A DNA stretch of 64,000 bases, taken from the NCBI RefSeq assembly GCF_001683915.1, contig NZ_LXTT01000143.1:1-64000 (forward strand), written 5' to 3'. Below are positions 25,456-34,886 of the stretch, in pieces (the first letter of the stretch is position 1; each line of letters starts with the position of its first letter). The position numbers and the translations under genes were made by a program. A model generated the notes under the pieces. That model saw only the letters and a program-made list of their open reading frames with translations. It did no database searches and was not told where the DNA came from. The stretch is from Allomuricauda sp. CP2A (lineage in GTDB: Bacteria > Bacteroidota > Bacteroidia > Flavobacteriales > Flavobacteriaceae).

Positions 25456-27717
25456 ATGACACTGATTAAAACACAAATAGGAAGAAGGGCATTTATACGG
25501 AACACCAGTTTGGCCAGTGGAGGGCTGGTACTTGGTTTTAGCATATTGAACTCCTGTAAGTCCAAGGATGCCGAAAAACTGGCCGCCCTCGAAATGCCCG
25601 AGGAGTGGTTTGAAATCAATGCCTATCTGAAAATCGGTGATAATGGATTGGTAACCATTATGGCTCCGAATCCTGAATTTGGCCAAGGGGTGATCACCTC
25701 CATGCCCATGATCGTGGCCGATGAACTCGATGTTGATTGGAAAAATGTTTTGGTGGAGCAGGCTAATTTTGACCAAGAGGACTACGGTTGGCAGTTTACC
25801 GGAGGTAGCCAAGGTATCCGAAGAAGGTGGGAAGGATTGCGTATGGCCGGGGCCACCGCAAAACAAATGTTGAAAGAGGCTGCTGCCCAAACCTGGCAAG
25901 TGCCCGTTGCTGAAATCACAGTTGCCAAAGGTGTTTTAAGTCATACCGCTACCAACAAATCTGCAGGGTTTGGAGAAATGGCATCCATAGCGGCCAATTT
26001 GGAAGTGCCAGAAGAAGTGCCCTTGAAGGAGGTCAAGGATTTTACCATTATCGGAACATCCAAAAAAAGTGTTGAAAACCATAAAATTGTCACCGGAAAG
26101 CCCTTGTTTGGCATTGACTATCAGTTTGATGGAGCTTTAACGGCCATGGTGGTACATCCTCCAGCATTTGGCCTGCAACTAAAATCTTTTGATGGTTCCC
26201 AAATCAAAACCATGCCGGGGATTGTGGATGTGTTTAAAATAAAGACACTGGAAGACAGCTTCACCCGGGGTTATTTCGATACCAATGCGTTTACGGATCT
26301 GGTTGCCATTGTGGGCAAATCTACATGGGAGGTCATGAACGCCAAAAAACAATTGGAGGTCGAATGGGAACCTATTGCAGATTCCAAGTTTAAAATGGAT
26401 CGGTTCGGTACCGAAATGGAGGTTGATGTCCCCAGCGGTCTGGAGAGTACGGAAGACCACTATGCCCAAATGAATGAAATGGCGGCAAAGTCAGCGACCA
26501 CTACCCGCAAGGACGGTAATCCAGAGGAAGTGTTCAAAATCGCCGCAAAGACCATTGAGCGTTCCTATAGCTGTCCGTTCCTGGCACACAACTGCATGGA
26601 ACCCATGAACTTTTTTGCTCATGTGACCGACGAAGGGGCAAAACTAGCAGGTCCTTTACAAGCTCCAGTTTTAACTGCTCCAACCGTTGCAGCTAGATTG
26701 GGCATACCTGTGGAAAAAATTGACATTGAACTCACTCGAATGGGTGGGGGATTTGGGAGACGAGCTTATGGGCACTATGCCGTGGAAGCCGCATTGATAT
26801 CCAGAGAGGCAAAAGCTCCTGTAAAATTGGTCTATACCAGGGAAGATGATATGAGCTGTGGGATTTACCGTCCATCCTACATGGCATCATATAAAGCCGC
26901 CCTGGATGAAAAGAACAATTTGGTGGCCTTTCATGTCAAAGCCGGTGGAATTCCCGAAACCCCTCTTTTTGCCAACCGTTTCCCCGCCGGGGCCGTCGAT
27001 AATTATTTGGCACAACAATGGGAAATCAATTCCAATATCACCATTGGTGCATTTAGGGCGCCCCGCTCGAACTTTATGGCCGGGGCGGAACAATCGTTCT
27101 TGGACGAAGTGGCCGAAGCAGCGGGAAAAGACCCGATTGATTTCCGGCTGGAATTGTTGGAAAGAGCCAAAAGCAACCCTGTGGGTGAAGAAAATGACTA
27201 TGATCCAGACCGCTTGGCAGGTGTTTTGAAACTGGTCCGAGAGAAATCGAATTGGGGCCAAACCCCTTCGGGTGTGCATAGAGGGGTGTCGGCATACTTT
27301 TGTCATAACAGTTATGCTGCCCATGTGTTGGATATTGTTTTGGAGGATGGTCAGCCTAAAGTAACAAACGTAGTGTGTGCAATAGATTGTGGTATCGTCA
27401 TCAATCCTGATGCAGCAGCAAATATGGCCGAAGGTGCCATAATTGACGGTATTGGCAATGCCATGTATGGTGAATTAACATTTAGGGATGGTCAACCACA
27501 ACAACACAATTTTGATCGCTACCGCATTGTTCGTCATACTGAGGCACCAAAAAACATAGAAGTGCACTTTGTTCAAAATAAAATAGACCCTACGGGTCTG
27601 GGAGAGCCACCTTTCCCCCCAGTCTTTGGGGCATTGGCCAATGCGCTTTACAAAGCCACAGGTAGAAGGTACTACAAGCAGCCTTTTATTTCGGACAGGC
27701 CGCCATTGGTGGGCTGA
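25456..27717 (+). CDS. molybdopterin subunit of isoquinoline-1-oxidoreductase-type enzyme (set 1)
   Basis: A 753-residue IorB-like large subunit of the xanthine-dehydrogenase family. Residues 1-30 are a Tat signal (GRRAFIRNTSLASGGLVLGF). Cofactor-binding segments are MGGGFGRRAYGHYAVEAA, GAFRAPRSNFMAGAEQ and SAYFCHNSYAAHV; the catalytic glutamate is in GLGEPPFPPV near the C terminus. The ATG at 25456 is preferred because the longer frame overlaps the small subunit by 61 nt and would hide the Tat signal. Such enzymes oxidise N-heterocycles or aldehydes in the periplasm. The substrate is unknown; XdhC-type maturation factors are not in this window. Confidence 0.9.
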   Translation: MTLIKTQIGRRAFIRNTSLASGGLVLGFSILNSCKSKDAEKLAALEMPEEWFEINAYLKIGDNGLVTIMAPNPEFGQGVITSMPMIVADELDVDWKNVLVEQANFDQEDYGWQFTGGSQGIRRRWEGLRMAGATAKQMLKEAAAQTWQVPVAEITVAKGVLSHTATNKSAGFGEMASIAANLEVPEEVPLKEVKDFTIIGTSKKSVENHKIVTGKPLFGIDYQFDGALTAMVVHPPAFGLQLKSFDGSQIKTMPGIVDVFKIKTLEDSFTRGYFDTNAFTDLVAIVGKSTWEVMNAKKQLEVEWEPIADSKFKMDRFGTEMEVDVPSGLESTEDHYAQMNEMAAKSATTTRKDGNPEEVFKIAAKTIERSYSCPFLAHNCMEPMNFFAHVTDEGAKLAGPLQAPVLTAPTVAARLGIPVEKIDIELTRMGGGFGRRAYGHYAVEAALISREAKAPVKLVYTREDDMSCGIYRPSYMASYKAALDEKNNLVAFHVKAGGIPETPLFANRFPAGAVDNYLAQQWEINSNITIGAFRAPRSNFMAGAEQSFLDEVAEAAGKDPIDFRLELLERAKSNPVGEENDYDPDRLAGVLKLVREKSNWGQTPSGVHRGVSAYFCHNSYAAHVLDIVLEDGQPKVTNVVCAIDCGIVINPDAAANMAEGAIIDGIGNAMYGELTFRDGQPQQHNFDRYRIVRHTEAPKNIEVHFVQNKIDPTGLGEPPFPPVFGALANALYKATGRRYYKQPFISDRPPLVG

Positions 27718-27968
27718 TATTTAAGGTTTTTAATTGAAATCGGAATCTGGAAACACCATCATAACTACAACATTCTGGCTTTTTTACGGGTTGTTTAGCT
27801 AAAATTAAATAGATGAGGGGTCAAACCTTGGCATGCTCTTTTGAATCAAAACAAACATAAAGACACCGTCTATCCCTGATTTTACTGAACATATCCGAAA
27901 AGACTTTGGACTGCAAATTTTGGGCAAAGATAAATTGAAGGGATTAAATAAATTCGCTGAACCCTCGT

Positions 27969-27976
27969 TATATTTG
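27969..27976 (+). promoter_or_regulatory. -7 element of the ebo operon
   Basis: TATATTTG matches TAnnTTTG exactly and lies 29 nt before the eboA start, giving a leader of about 23 nt. No good -33 TTTG is at the expected distance. The rest of 27718-28005 shows no gene. Confidence 0.5.
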
Positions 27977-28005
27977 TAAAACCAACAGATTCTAGTCTAT
28001 ATCTT

Positions 28006-28851
28006 ATGGCCAAAACCTCTAAAGATTATCTCTCCGATATTCTGCAATTAAATTTAAACGAATTAGAATTCCAATGGTTGACAGGTGCTGTGGTGCAAAT
28101 CTCAAAAGCCAAAAGCCGAAAAGATCTTTATATTACCTATAGTCTGTGCACTACCAAAATCCAAGATACGCCCATTACCGATTTCGGCCCTCAGGAGTAC
28201 GAATGGAAAAGCTATTTGGAGACTCAAAAGGCATCGACCTTGGAGATTTCCAGAATATTTGTGCTTTCTTCCGTGCTGGAAGCTAGCGGAGAATTTTTAC
28301 AACCCGTACAGCAATTGATTCAGGTTGCGGATAAAACCGAATTGGAAACCTTTCTAAAATATTTGGTTTTGTTGCCAGAACCAGAAAGCTTCAAGTTTGC
28401 TGCCGTAGAAGCACTACGGACCAACATCGCCACGGTTTTTAATGCCATATCCCAATACAATCCATACCCATCCCAATATTTTACGACGGCTGAGTGGAAC
28501 CAAATGTATCTCAAGGCCGCTTTTATGCAGCAAGATTTGAAGAAGATACCTAAAGTTGAGAAAATGGCCAACAAGGATTTGGCGCGGATTATCTCCGATT
28601 ATGCACATGAAAGATGGGCCGCTTCCAGAGTTATTGACCCGATGTTTTGGCGACCCGTATCCAATTTTCTGGAAGGTAATCTAATTGATGACATAGAACG
28701 TTTGTTTAAAAGTGATACGGAAAGGGAACAAAAGGCAGCAACCTTGGTTTGTTTCCATTCAAACTCTGATGAAGCGAAAAAATTACTCAAAACCTATGAT
28801 ACCCACCTACAAAAAGTAGAAAAGGGTGAAATAACCTGGAAAAATTTATAA
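28006..28851 (+). CDS. eboA: EboA domain-containing protein
   Basis: A 281-residue cytoplasmic, alpha-helical protein recognised as EboA from its sequence character (LEFQWLTGAVVQISKAK, ISRIFVLSSVLEAS, DYAHERWAASRVIDPMFWR) and from the five ebo genes that follow in canonical order. Function is unknown at the molecular level. In cyanobacteria the ebo cluster is needed to move the scytonemin monomer precursor to the periplasm, and the cluster also occurs in Bacteroidota and eustigmatophyte endosymbionts. First gene of a tightly packed operon; the next start is 4 nt downstream. Confidence 0.88.
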   Translation: MAKTSKDYLSDILQLNLNELEFQWLTGAVVQISKAKSRKDLYITYSLCTTKIQDTPITDFGPQEYEWKSYLETQKASTLEISRIFVLSSVLEASGEFLQPVQQLIQVADKTELETFLKYLVLLPEPESFKFAAVEALRTNIATVFNAISQYNPYPSQYFTTAEWNQMYLKAAFMQQDLKKIPKVEKMANKDLARIISDYAHERWAASRVIDPMFWRPVSNFLEGNLIDDIERLFKSDTEREQKAATLVCFHSNSDEAKKLLKTYDTHLQKVEKGEITWKNL

Positions 28852-28855
28852 GATC

Positions 28856-29764
28856 ATGGATGATACATTAATGATAATAGACCCGCACGTTCACATGACC
28901 TCAAGAACAACCGATGATTATGAGGCCATGGCAGCGGCTGGGGTTGTGGCTTTGATAGAGCCATCTTTTTGGTTGGGTCAGCCTAGGACTCAGGTAGGCT
29001 CATTTCAAGACTATTTTAGCAGTCTTGTGGGATGGGAGCCGTTCAGGGCCTCACAGTTTGGGATAAAACACTACTGTACAATCGGGCTCAATTCAAAAGA
29101 AGCCAACAATGTGCCCTTGGCCGAAGAGGTGATGGAATTGTTGCCACTGTATTTACATAAAGAGAACGTTGTGGCCATTGGTGAGATCGGTTACGATGAC
29201 CAAACTGAGGCCGAAGACCGCTTCTTCCGGGAGCAATTGGAACTGGCCAAGGCCTTTAACATGATGGTTCAGGTACATACCCCGCACAGGGATAAAAAAG
29301 CAGGAACCATCAAAAGTATGGAAGTCTGTCTGGAACATGGTATAGACCCGGGAATGGTGGTGATAGATCACAACAACGAAGAAACCGTTAAGGATGTGCT
29401 GGACCGAGGTTTTATTGCGGCATTCACAATTTACCCAAAAACCAAAATGGGCAACCAACGAATGGTAGAAGTGGTGAAAAAGTTCGGTAGCGACAATATT
29501 ATCGTGGATAGCTCTGCCGATTGGGGCGTAAGCGACCCATTGGCTGTTCCAAAGACAGCAAATTTGATGCTTCAAAACGGAGTTTCCCGTGAAGATGTGG
29601 TTAAAACGTGCTACCAAAATGCTTTGGACTTTTTTGGTAGGTCTGGAAAAATGAAAGAAGAGCATTGGTTGAATCCAGAGGCCATCGACCAAAGAAAACT
29701 ATTTAATGACAATAGTGTACTTCGTGGTCAGGAGCCAAAGGTAGAGGACAACAACATCGTTTAA
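28856..29764 (+). CDS. eboB: TatD-family metal-dependent hydrolase, EboB
   Basis: A 302-residue amidohydrolase-superfamily TIM barrel. Metal-binding motifs are IDPHVHM (HxH near residue 10), GEIGYDD, VHTPHRD, VIDHNNEE and the terminal DSSADWG aspartate. A second in-frame ATG five codons downstream is also possible. The stop and the next start share one base (TAATG), indicating translational coupling with the prenyltransferase. It probably hydrolyses a small phosphorylated or cyclic intermediate (inference); TatD nuclease activity cannot be assumed. Confidence 0.87.
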   Translation: MDDTLMIIDPHVHMTSRTTDDYEAMAAAGVVALIEPSFWLGQPRTQVGSFQDYFSSLVGWEPFRASQFGIKHYCTIGLNSKEANNVPLAEEVMELLPLYLHKENVVAIGEIGYDDQTEAEDRFFREQLELAKAFNMMVQVHTPHRDKKAGTIKSMEVCLEHGIDPGMVVIDHNNEETVKDVLDRGFIAAFTIYPKTKMGNQRMVEVVKKFGSDNIIVDSSADWGVSDPLAVPKTANLMLQNGVSREDVVKTCYQNALDFFGRSGKMKEEHWLNPEAIDQRKLFNDNSVLRGQEPKVEDNNIV

Positions 29765-30663
29765 TGGGGCCACGTGTAAAGGCATATCTTCAACTGTGCA
29801 GGCCTGCCAATCTACCAACAGCAGCAGCCGATATTTTAGCAGGAATATCCATTGCAGGTTTATTTGCTGGATTGGACGCTTTTGATATACCGGCAGTTGA
29901 TTTTTATCCAGCTTTTATGTTGATCATGGCCTCTGTGTTTTTATATGCTGGCGGTGTGGTACTCAACGATGTTTTTGATATTGAAATTGATAAAGTGGAG
30001 CGTCCCGAAAGGCCAATTCCAAGTGGGATAGTTCCGTTGGGCAAAGCGAGGTCATTTGGTTTTGGTTTGCTTTTGGTGGGGATTTACTTTGCTTTTTTGG
30101 CCAATATTGATAGTGGTATCATTTCCATTTTTTTGGCTTTGGCCATTTTGACCTATGACAAATTTGCAAAACATCATGCATTTTTTGGTCCGCTCAATAT
30201 GGGTGTTTGTAGGGGACTTAACCTTTTAATGGGTATATCTTTACTGAATTCAATGGAAAACTGGCCCTATGTTTTGGTTCCCATCGTATTTATTTTTGCC
30301 GTGACCATGATCAGCAGGGGAGAGGTGCACGGAAAGAACAAGGGCAATATACTGCTAGCGGGTTTGTTGTACGTTGCAGTACTGTCGGGCGTGTTTTATT
30401 TGCATCAAGTGTATGCAAATGGCGACCTTTGGTATCTATTGTTTTTGGGGCTTTTTGCTTTTATGGTTTTTAAACCTTTGATCAAGGCATATCAACATAA
30501 TACACCAGAAAATATAAAGAAGGCTGTAAAGTCCGGTGTGCTGTCCATAATTTTGTTGGATGCCGCTATGGCGGTTGCACACGCCAATTTAATTATAGGA
30601 GTATTGATGCTCTTACTGTTGCCATTATCCATGTATTTGGCCAAACAATTTGCAGTTACCTAG
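29764..30663 (+). CDS. eboC: UbiA-like prenyltransferase, EboC
   Basis: A 299-residue integral membrane protein with about eight hydrophobic helices. UbiA-superfamily aspartate-rich motifs are VLNDVFDIEIDKVERPERP (NDxxD) near residues 75-90 and a second at LTYDKFAKH. The family transfers a prenyl chain to an aromatic or sugar-derived acceptor. In the ebo cluster it is the only membrane enzyme, so it probably makes the lipid-linked or prenylated intermediate. Overlaps eboB by 1 nt; eboD follows after 3 nt. Confidence 0.9.
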   Translation: MGPRVKAYLQLCRPANLPTAAADILAGISIAGLFAGLDAFDIPAVDFYPAFMLIMASVFLYAGGVVLNDVFDIEIDKVERPERPIPSGIVPLGKARSFGFGLLLVGIYFAFLANIDSGIISIFLALAILTYDKFAKHHAFFGPLNMGVCRGLNLLMGISLLNSMENWPYVLVPIVFIFAVTMISRGEVHGKNKGNILLAGLLYVAVLSGVFYLHQVYANGDLWYLLFLGLFAFMVFKPLIKAYQHNTPENIKKAVKSGVLSIILLDAAMAVAHANLIIGVLMLLLLPLSMYLAKQFAVT

Positions 30664-30666
30664 CTT

Positions 30667-31836
30667 ATGAATAAAAATACGCTACCTACGATTCGACAAG
30701 AGTTTCAAGTACGGTATACATATCAATTGCTTTTTACCCAGCATTTATTTGCGGTAAAGAATCCTTTGTTCAAAAATGTACTGGCCGACTATCGCCCAAA
30801 CCATGCTATCAAATGTCTTTTCGTGGTAGATCAAGGAGTGTTGGACCATCATCCGAATCTAGGAAAGGAAATCGAAGAATACTGCAATCACTTCAAGAAT
30901 CAAATCCAATTTACTGAACTTATCGCCGTTCCAGGTGGGGAACAGAGTAAAAAAGACCAGTCCAGCTTGGACAAATGCCTTAAAGCCATCAATGATAATG
31001 CTATTTGTAGACATTCATTTGTGGTAGCTATTGGAGGTGGTGCAATAGTTGATATGGTGGGTTATGCCGCCACTATTGCTCATAGGGGGGTACAACTCAT
31101 CCGAATTCCAACCACCGTTTTGGCTCAAAACGATGCGGCGGTAGGGGTAAAGAATAGCGTAAATGCTTTTGATAAGAAAAACTTCTTGGGTACTTTTTCG
31201 GTTCCCTACGCTATCATCAACGACTTGGAGTTTATAAAGACCTTGGAACAGCGTGACTGGGTGGCGGGAGTAGCAGAGGCCATCAAAGTGGCCTTGATCA
31301 AGGACAAACAATTCTTTGAATACATCGAATCCAATGCAGAAGCACTGGCCAACCGGGAAATGGAGCCCATGGCCTATCTGATTCACCGTTGCGCAGAATT
31401 GCATATGGAGCATATAGCCAAAGGTGGTGATCCTTTTGAAAATGGTTCTTCCAGACCTTTGGATTTTGGCCATTGGTCGGCCCACAAATTGGAATATATG
31501 ACAGGGTACAGCCTCAGACACGGTGAAGCAGTGGCGATAGGTATGGCCATAGACATGGTGTACTCCAGTTTGGTCGGTGTGTTACAAGATGATTTGGAGC
31601 GAGTGCTTTCGGTCATGAGAAAAGTAGGCTTTAACTTGGAGGTTCCTTTGGAAAAAGATGCAGAAATCAAAGAACTCCTCAACGGAATCGAAGAGTTCCG
31701 GGAGCATTTGGGAGGCGAACTTACCATTCCCTTAATTCCCAAAATCGGAACCAAAACAGATGTCCACAGTATCGACTATAAATTAATGGAAAAAGCAGTG
31801 CGAAGCTTTATGTACAAGCCGCAAAACTCTCTATGA
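30667..31836 (+). CDS. eboD: 3-dehydroquinate-synthase-like sugar phosphate cyclase, EboD
   Basis: A 389-residue sugar phosphate cyclase. NAD-binding GGGAIVDMVGYAA and the PTTVLAQNDAAVGVKNSVN segment are typical of dehydroquinate synthases; predicted metal ligands are Glu in GVAEAIKVALIKD and the histidines of DFGHWSAHKLE and LRHGEAVAIGM. It diverges from housekeeping AroB and sits in an ebo operon, so it probably cyclises a different sugar phosphate into a cyclitol (inference). Overlaps eboE by 4 nt (ATGA). Confidence 0.9.
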   Translation: MNKNTLPTIRQEFQVRYTYQLLFTQHLFAVKNPLFKNVLADYRPNHAIKCLFVVDQGVLDHHPNLGKEIEEYCNHFKNQIQFTELIAVPGGEQSKKDQSSLDKCLKAINDNAICRHSFVVAIGGGAIVDMVGYAATIAHRGVQLIRIPTTVLAQNDAAVGVKNSVNAFDKKNFLGTFSVPYAIINDLEFIKTLEQRDWVAGVAEAIKVALIKDKQFFEYIESNAEALANREMEPMAYLIHRCAELHMEHIAKGGDPFENGSSRPLDFGHWSAHKLEYMTGYSLRHGEAVAIGMAIDMVYSSLVGVLQDDLERVLSVMRKVGFNLEVPLEKDAEIKELLNGIEEFREHLGGELTIPLIPKIGTKTDVHSIDYKLMEKAVRSFMYKPQNSL

Positions 31837-33023
31837 GGATCAAGGACAAATATCACCTGACCTATTGCACCAATATCCACGCAGGTGGAGATTGGGAAGA
31901 AACCTTTACCAGCCTAAAGCAACATTTACCAAAAATCAAGAAATCCGTTTCTCCAAACAAGGCGTTTGGTTTGGGGCTTCGATTGGGCAACACGGCCAGT
32001 TTGGAACTGGACGATGGGCAGCTTCAGGGCTTCAAAGATTGGCTATCCGAAAATGACTGTTACGTTTTTACGATGAACGGATTTCCCTACGGGAATTTCC
32101 ATGGAGAACCCGTAAAAGACCAAGTTCATGTGCCCGATTGGACCACAAATGAACGGTTGGAGTATACCTTGCGATTGTTCAAACAATTGGACTTTTTGGC
32201 CCCAGAAGGCATGGAATGTGGTATTTCTACATCCCCCGTTTCCTATAAGCATTGGTTTGATAGTGAATCTAAAAAACGACAAGCCTTTGCCAAAGGAGCA
32301 GAAAATATGGTCAAGGTGGCGTTGGAACTCTACAAAATAGAAAAAGCATCGGGCAGGTACATGCATTTGGATGTGGAACCAGAACCCGACGGTTTTTTGG
32401 AAAACACCCAAGAAGTAATTGATTACTACCAAGATTATTTGGTTCCCGAGGCCATCAAGGCTTTTGAACCGTTTCAATTCAGTGCGGAAAAAACAGAGGA
32501 ACTGCTCAAAAGATATATTACGGTATGTTATGATGTGTGTCATTTCGCATTGGCCTATGAAGCCCCAAATTTGACTTTTGAAAAGTTCAAGGCGGCTAAC
32601 ATTTATGTAGGTAAGATTCAAGTGAGTGCGGCCCTCAAAATAATGTATGACAACGATAAGGAAGAGGAGTTGTGGAACACCTTGGCCCAATTCAACGAGT
32701 CCGTGTATTTGCATCAGGTTACGGAAATAGTGGATGGAAAAGTGAAAACATATAACGATTTGCCCATTGTTTTGGAAAAAAAAGCACCTTTTAAAGAGTT
32801 GCGTTCCCATTTTCACGTGCCCATATTTTTGAAGGATTATGGGTTGCTTCAATCCACGCAAGATCAGATTGTAAAAGTATTGGATTATTTGGAGAACAAT
32901 TTTGTAAGCAATCATATTGAGGTGGAAACCTATACCTGGGATGTTTTGCCCAATGAACTCAAAGTGCCGATTACAGAGTCCATTGCCCGGGAACTGGACT
33001 GGATGAAATCAAGATTAAAATGA
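31833..33023 (+). CDS. eboE: metabolite traffic protein EboE (TIM-barrel, xylose-isomerase-like)
   Basis: A 396-residue cytoplasmic protein with an xylose-isomerase-like TIM-barrel character: LTYCTNIHAGGDWEETF at the N terminus, MNGFPYGNFHGEPVK, MHLDVEPEPDGFLEN and CYDVCHFALAYE carry candidate metal-binding His, Glu and Asp. It is recognised as EboE from these motifs and from its place between eboD and eboF, overlapping both by 4 nt. Probably isomerises or epimerises a sugar-like intermediate; no reaction has been shown for it here. Confidence 0.9.
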   Translation: MRIKDKYHLTYCTNIHAGGDWEETFTSLKQHLPKIKKSVSPNKAFGLGLRLGNTASLELDDGQLQGFKDWLSENDCYVFTMNGFPYGNFHGEPVKDQVHVPDWTTNERLEYTLRLFKQLDFLAPEGMECGISTSPVSYKHWFDSESKKRQAFAKGAENMVKVALELYKIEKASGRYMHLDVEPEPDGFLENTQEVIDYYQDYLVPEAIKAFEPFQFSAEKTEELLKRYITVCYDVCHFALAYEAPNLTFEKFKAANIYVGKIQVSAALKIMYDNDKEEELWNTLAQFNESVYLHQVTEIVDGKVKTYNDLPIVLEKKAPFKELRSHFHVPIFLKDYGLLQSTQDQIVKVLDYLENNFVSNHIEVETYTWDVLPNELKVPITESIARELDWMKSRLK

Positions 33024-34393
33024 AGAAGACCGTTGTAATCAACATTGTGGGACTTACCAATAGGTTGATTGGCAAACACACCCCCTTTATAAAAACTTTT
33101 CTGGAAAAAGGGAAGGGCAGCGTAGTGAAGCCTGTTTTGCCAGCTGTCACCTGTTCGGCACAAAGTACTTACCTAACGGGCAAGTGGCCAACAGAACACG
33201 GTATTGTCGGGAATGGATGGTTCTTTAAAGAAGAATTGGAAGTCAAATTTTGGCGGCAGGGAAATCCCTTGGTGCAATCCAACAAAATTTGGGATGAATT
33301 GAAAGCGATGCATCCAGATTTTACCTGTGCCAATATGTTCTGGTGGTACAATATGTACAGCACTGTGGATTTTAGCGCCACGCCACGCCCCAATTATCTG
33401 GCGGATGGTAGAAAAATCCCGGACATATACACCTATCCGACCAACTTGCGGGATATGCTTCAAGCAAAATTAGGGACCTTCCCATTGTTTAAATTTTGGG
33501 GACCCAAAACATCCATAGCATCCAGTAGATGGATTGCCGATGCCGCGATGGAAATGGATAAGGAAAACAATCCGACCCTGACCTTGGTCTATTTGCCCCA
33601 CTTGGATTATAACACCCAACGCCATGGACTGGACTTTGATATCCTCCAAAAGGATTTGAACGAGATTGATGCTGTGGTCAAGGATTTGGTGGAGTATTAT
33701 GAAGCACAATCAGCCAATATTGTTTTGTTGTCAGAGTATGGCATCACCAACGTGTCCAACCCCATCCACATTAACCGTTATTTAAGAAAGAAAGGGTATT
33801 TGGGGATTCGGATTGAAAGAGGACTGGAACTTTTGGATGCAGGCGCAAGCAAAGCTTTTGCGGTTGCCGATCATCAAATAGCGCACGTTTATGCCAAAGA
33901 TTCCACGGATTATGAGAAGCTACATGAATACCTAAAAACAATTCCTGGAATTGAAAAAGTTATCCCAAAGAACGAACGGGAAGCCCATCATATAGATCAC
34001 GAGCGAGCAGGCGATTTTGTGCTTGTGGCAGATAAGGATAGTTGGTTCACCTATTATTTTTGGGAAGATGACGCCGTGGCGCCCGATTATGCCCGTATGG
34101 TGGATATCCACAAAAAACCGGGTTACGACCCCGTAGAAATGTTTACTGACCCCTCGGATAAATTGGTTATGCCCAAGGTGATATGGAAACTCTTAAAAAA
34201 GAAACTGGGCTTTAGAACGGTTATGGATGTAATTCCCTTAAAGGCTGAATTGGTGAGAGGGTCTCACGGAAGAATTCCAGAGGACAAGGAAGATTGGCCC
34301 ATTTTAGTGACCAATAGTGAAAGCAATCTGCCCCAACAAGAATTGCTTGCCACAGAAGTTTACGGAGTGCTAAAAAATCATGTAATTCAATAA
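33020..34393 (+). CDS. eboF: alkaline-phosphatase-superfamily nucleotide pyrophosphatase/phosphodiesterase, EboF
   Basis: A 457-residue protein of the type-I phosphodiesterase/nucleotide pyrophosphatase family. The nucleophile region is PAVTCSAQSTYLTGKWPTEHG (Thr or Ser near residue 39), and later metal ligands are in LPHLDYNTQRHG, LLSEYGI, ADHQIAH and RGSHGR. No signal peptide is visible. In the ebo pathway it would cleave a phosphodiester or release phosphate (inference). The TMEM220-like gene follows after 2 nt, so it is part of the same operon. Confidence 0.88.
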   Translation: MKKTVVINIVGLTNRLIGKHTPFIKTFLEKGKGSVVKPVLPAVTCSAQSTYLTGKWPTEHGIVGNGWFFKEELEVKFWRQGNPLVQSNKIWDELKAMHPDFTCANMFWWYNMYSTVDFSATPRPNYLADGRKIPDIYTYPTNLRDMLQAKLGTFPLFKFWGPKTSIASSRWIADAAMEMDKENNPTLTLVYLPHLDYNTQRHGLDFDILQKDLNEIDAVVKDLVEYYEAQSANIVLLSEYGITNVSNPIHINRYLRKKGYLGIRIERGLELLDAGASKAFAVADHQIAHVYAKDSTDYEKLHEYLKTIPGIEKVIPKNEREAHHIDHERAGDFVLVADKDSWFTYYFWEDDAVAPDYARMVDIHKKPGYDPVEMFTDPSDKLVMPKVIWKLLKKKLGFRTVMDVIPLKAELVRGSHGRIPEDKEDWPILVTNSESNLPQQELLATEVYGVLKNHVIQ

Positions 34394-34395
34394 AT

Positions 34396-34758
34396 ATGGA
34401 AACGTTTTTCAAAATTTTTGCAGTTGTTTTTGCGCTTTTGTTCGGGTATGCCATCGTGGTACAGTTCAATGATCCAGATGCACTCAAATGGATATTGATT
34501 TATTTGACGGCAGCAGTAGCTTCCGTTTTATTCCTGTTGAAAAAACTAAAATCAGTTATCTACTTCATTCTCATGGCCTTCTTTTTGGTGCTGTTCGTAA
34601 TCTATTGGCCAGAAACCTATGAAGGCGTCCAGTTGGACCACGGAATGAAAACTGTAAATATTGAAGAAGGAAGGGAATCCTTGGGATCTTTGATTGCAGC
34701 AATCGTGATGTTGGTGTATGGATTGAGAACCCGTTTCCTGAATAAATCGAAAGTCTAA
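34396..34758 (+). CDS. TMEM220-like small membrane protein
   Basis: A 120-residue protein with four predicted membrane helices and the TMEM220 family signature VVQFNDPDALKWILIYL, followed by YWPETYEGV and an ESLGSLIAAIVMLVYG helix. The family has no established function. It is spaced 2 nt from eboF, making it a probable seventh gene of the ebo operon here, and a candidate membrane component for moving the ebo product. Confidence 0.8.
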   Translation: METFFKIFAVVFALLFGYAIVVQFNDPDALKWILIYLTAAVASVLFLLKKLKSVIYFILMAFFLVLFVIYWPETYEGVQLDHGMKTVNIEEGRESLGSLIAAIVMLVYGLRTRFLNKSKV

Positions 34759-34798
34759 ACCATTTTTAGGAGAGGAGCAAGTAGCATACTACGGTTCA

Positions 34799-34832
34799 TA
34801 AACCGAAAATAACAGTTCGGTTATTCTTTTTG
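34799..34832 (+). terminator. weak candidate terminator after the ebo operon
   Basis: AACCGA at 34801-34806 pairs with TCGGTT at 34817-34822 around a 10-nt loop, followed by TTATTCTTTTTG. The stem is only 6-8 bp. Confidence 0.35.
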
Positions 34833-34886
34833 TGCCTTTTTGGCTAGCTGTAAGATTTTTGGGCATCAACCAAAAAGCAAACAGCA

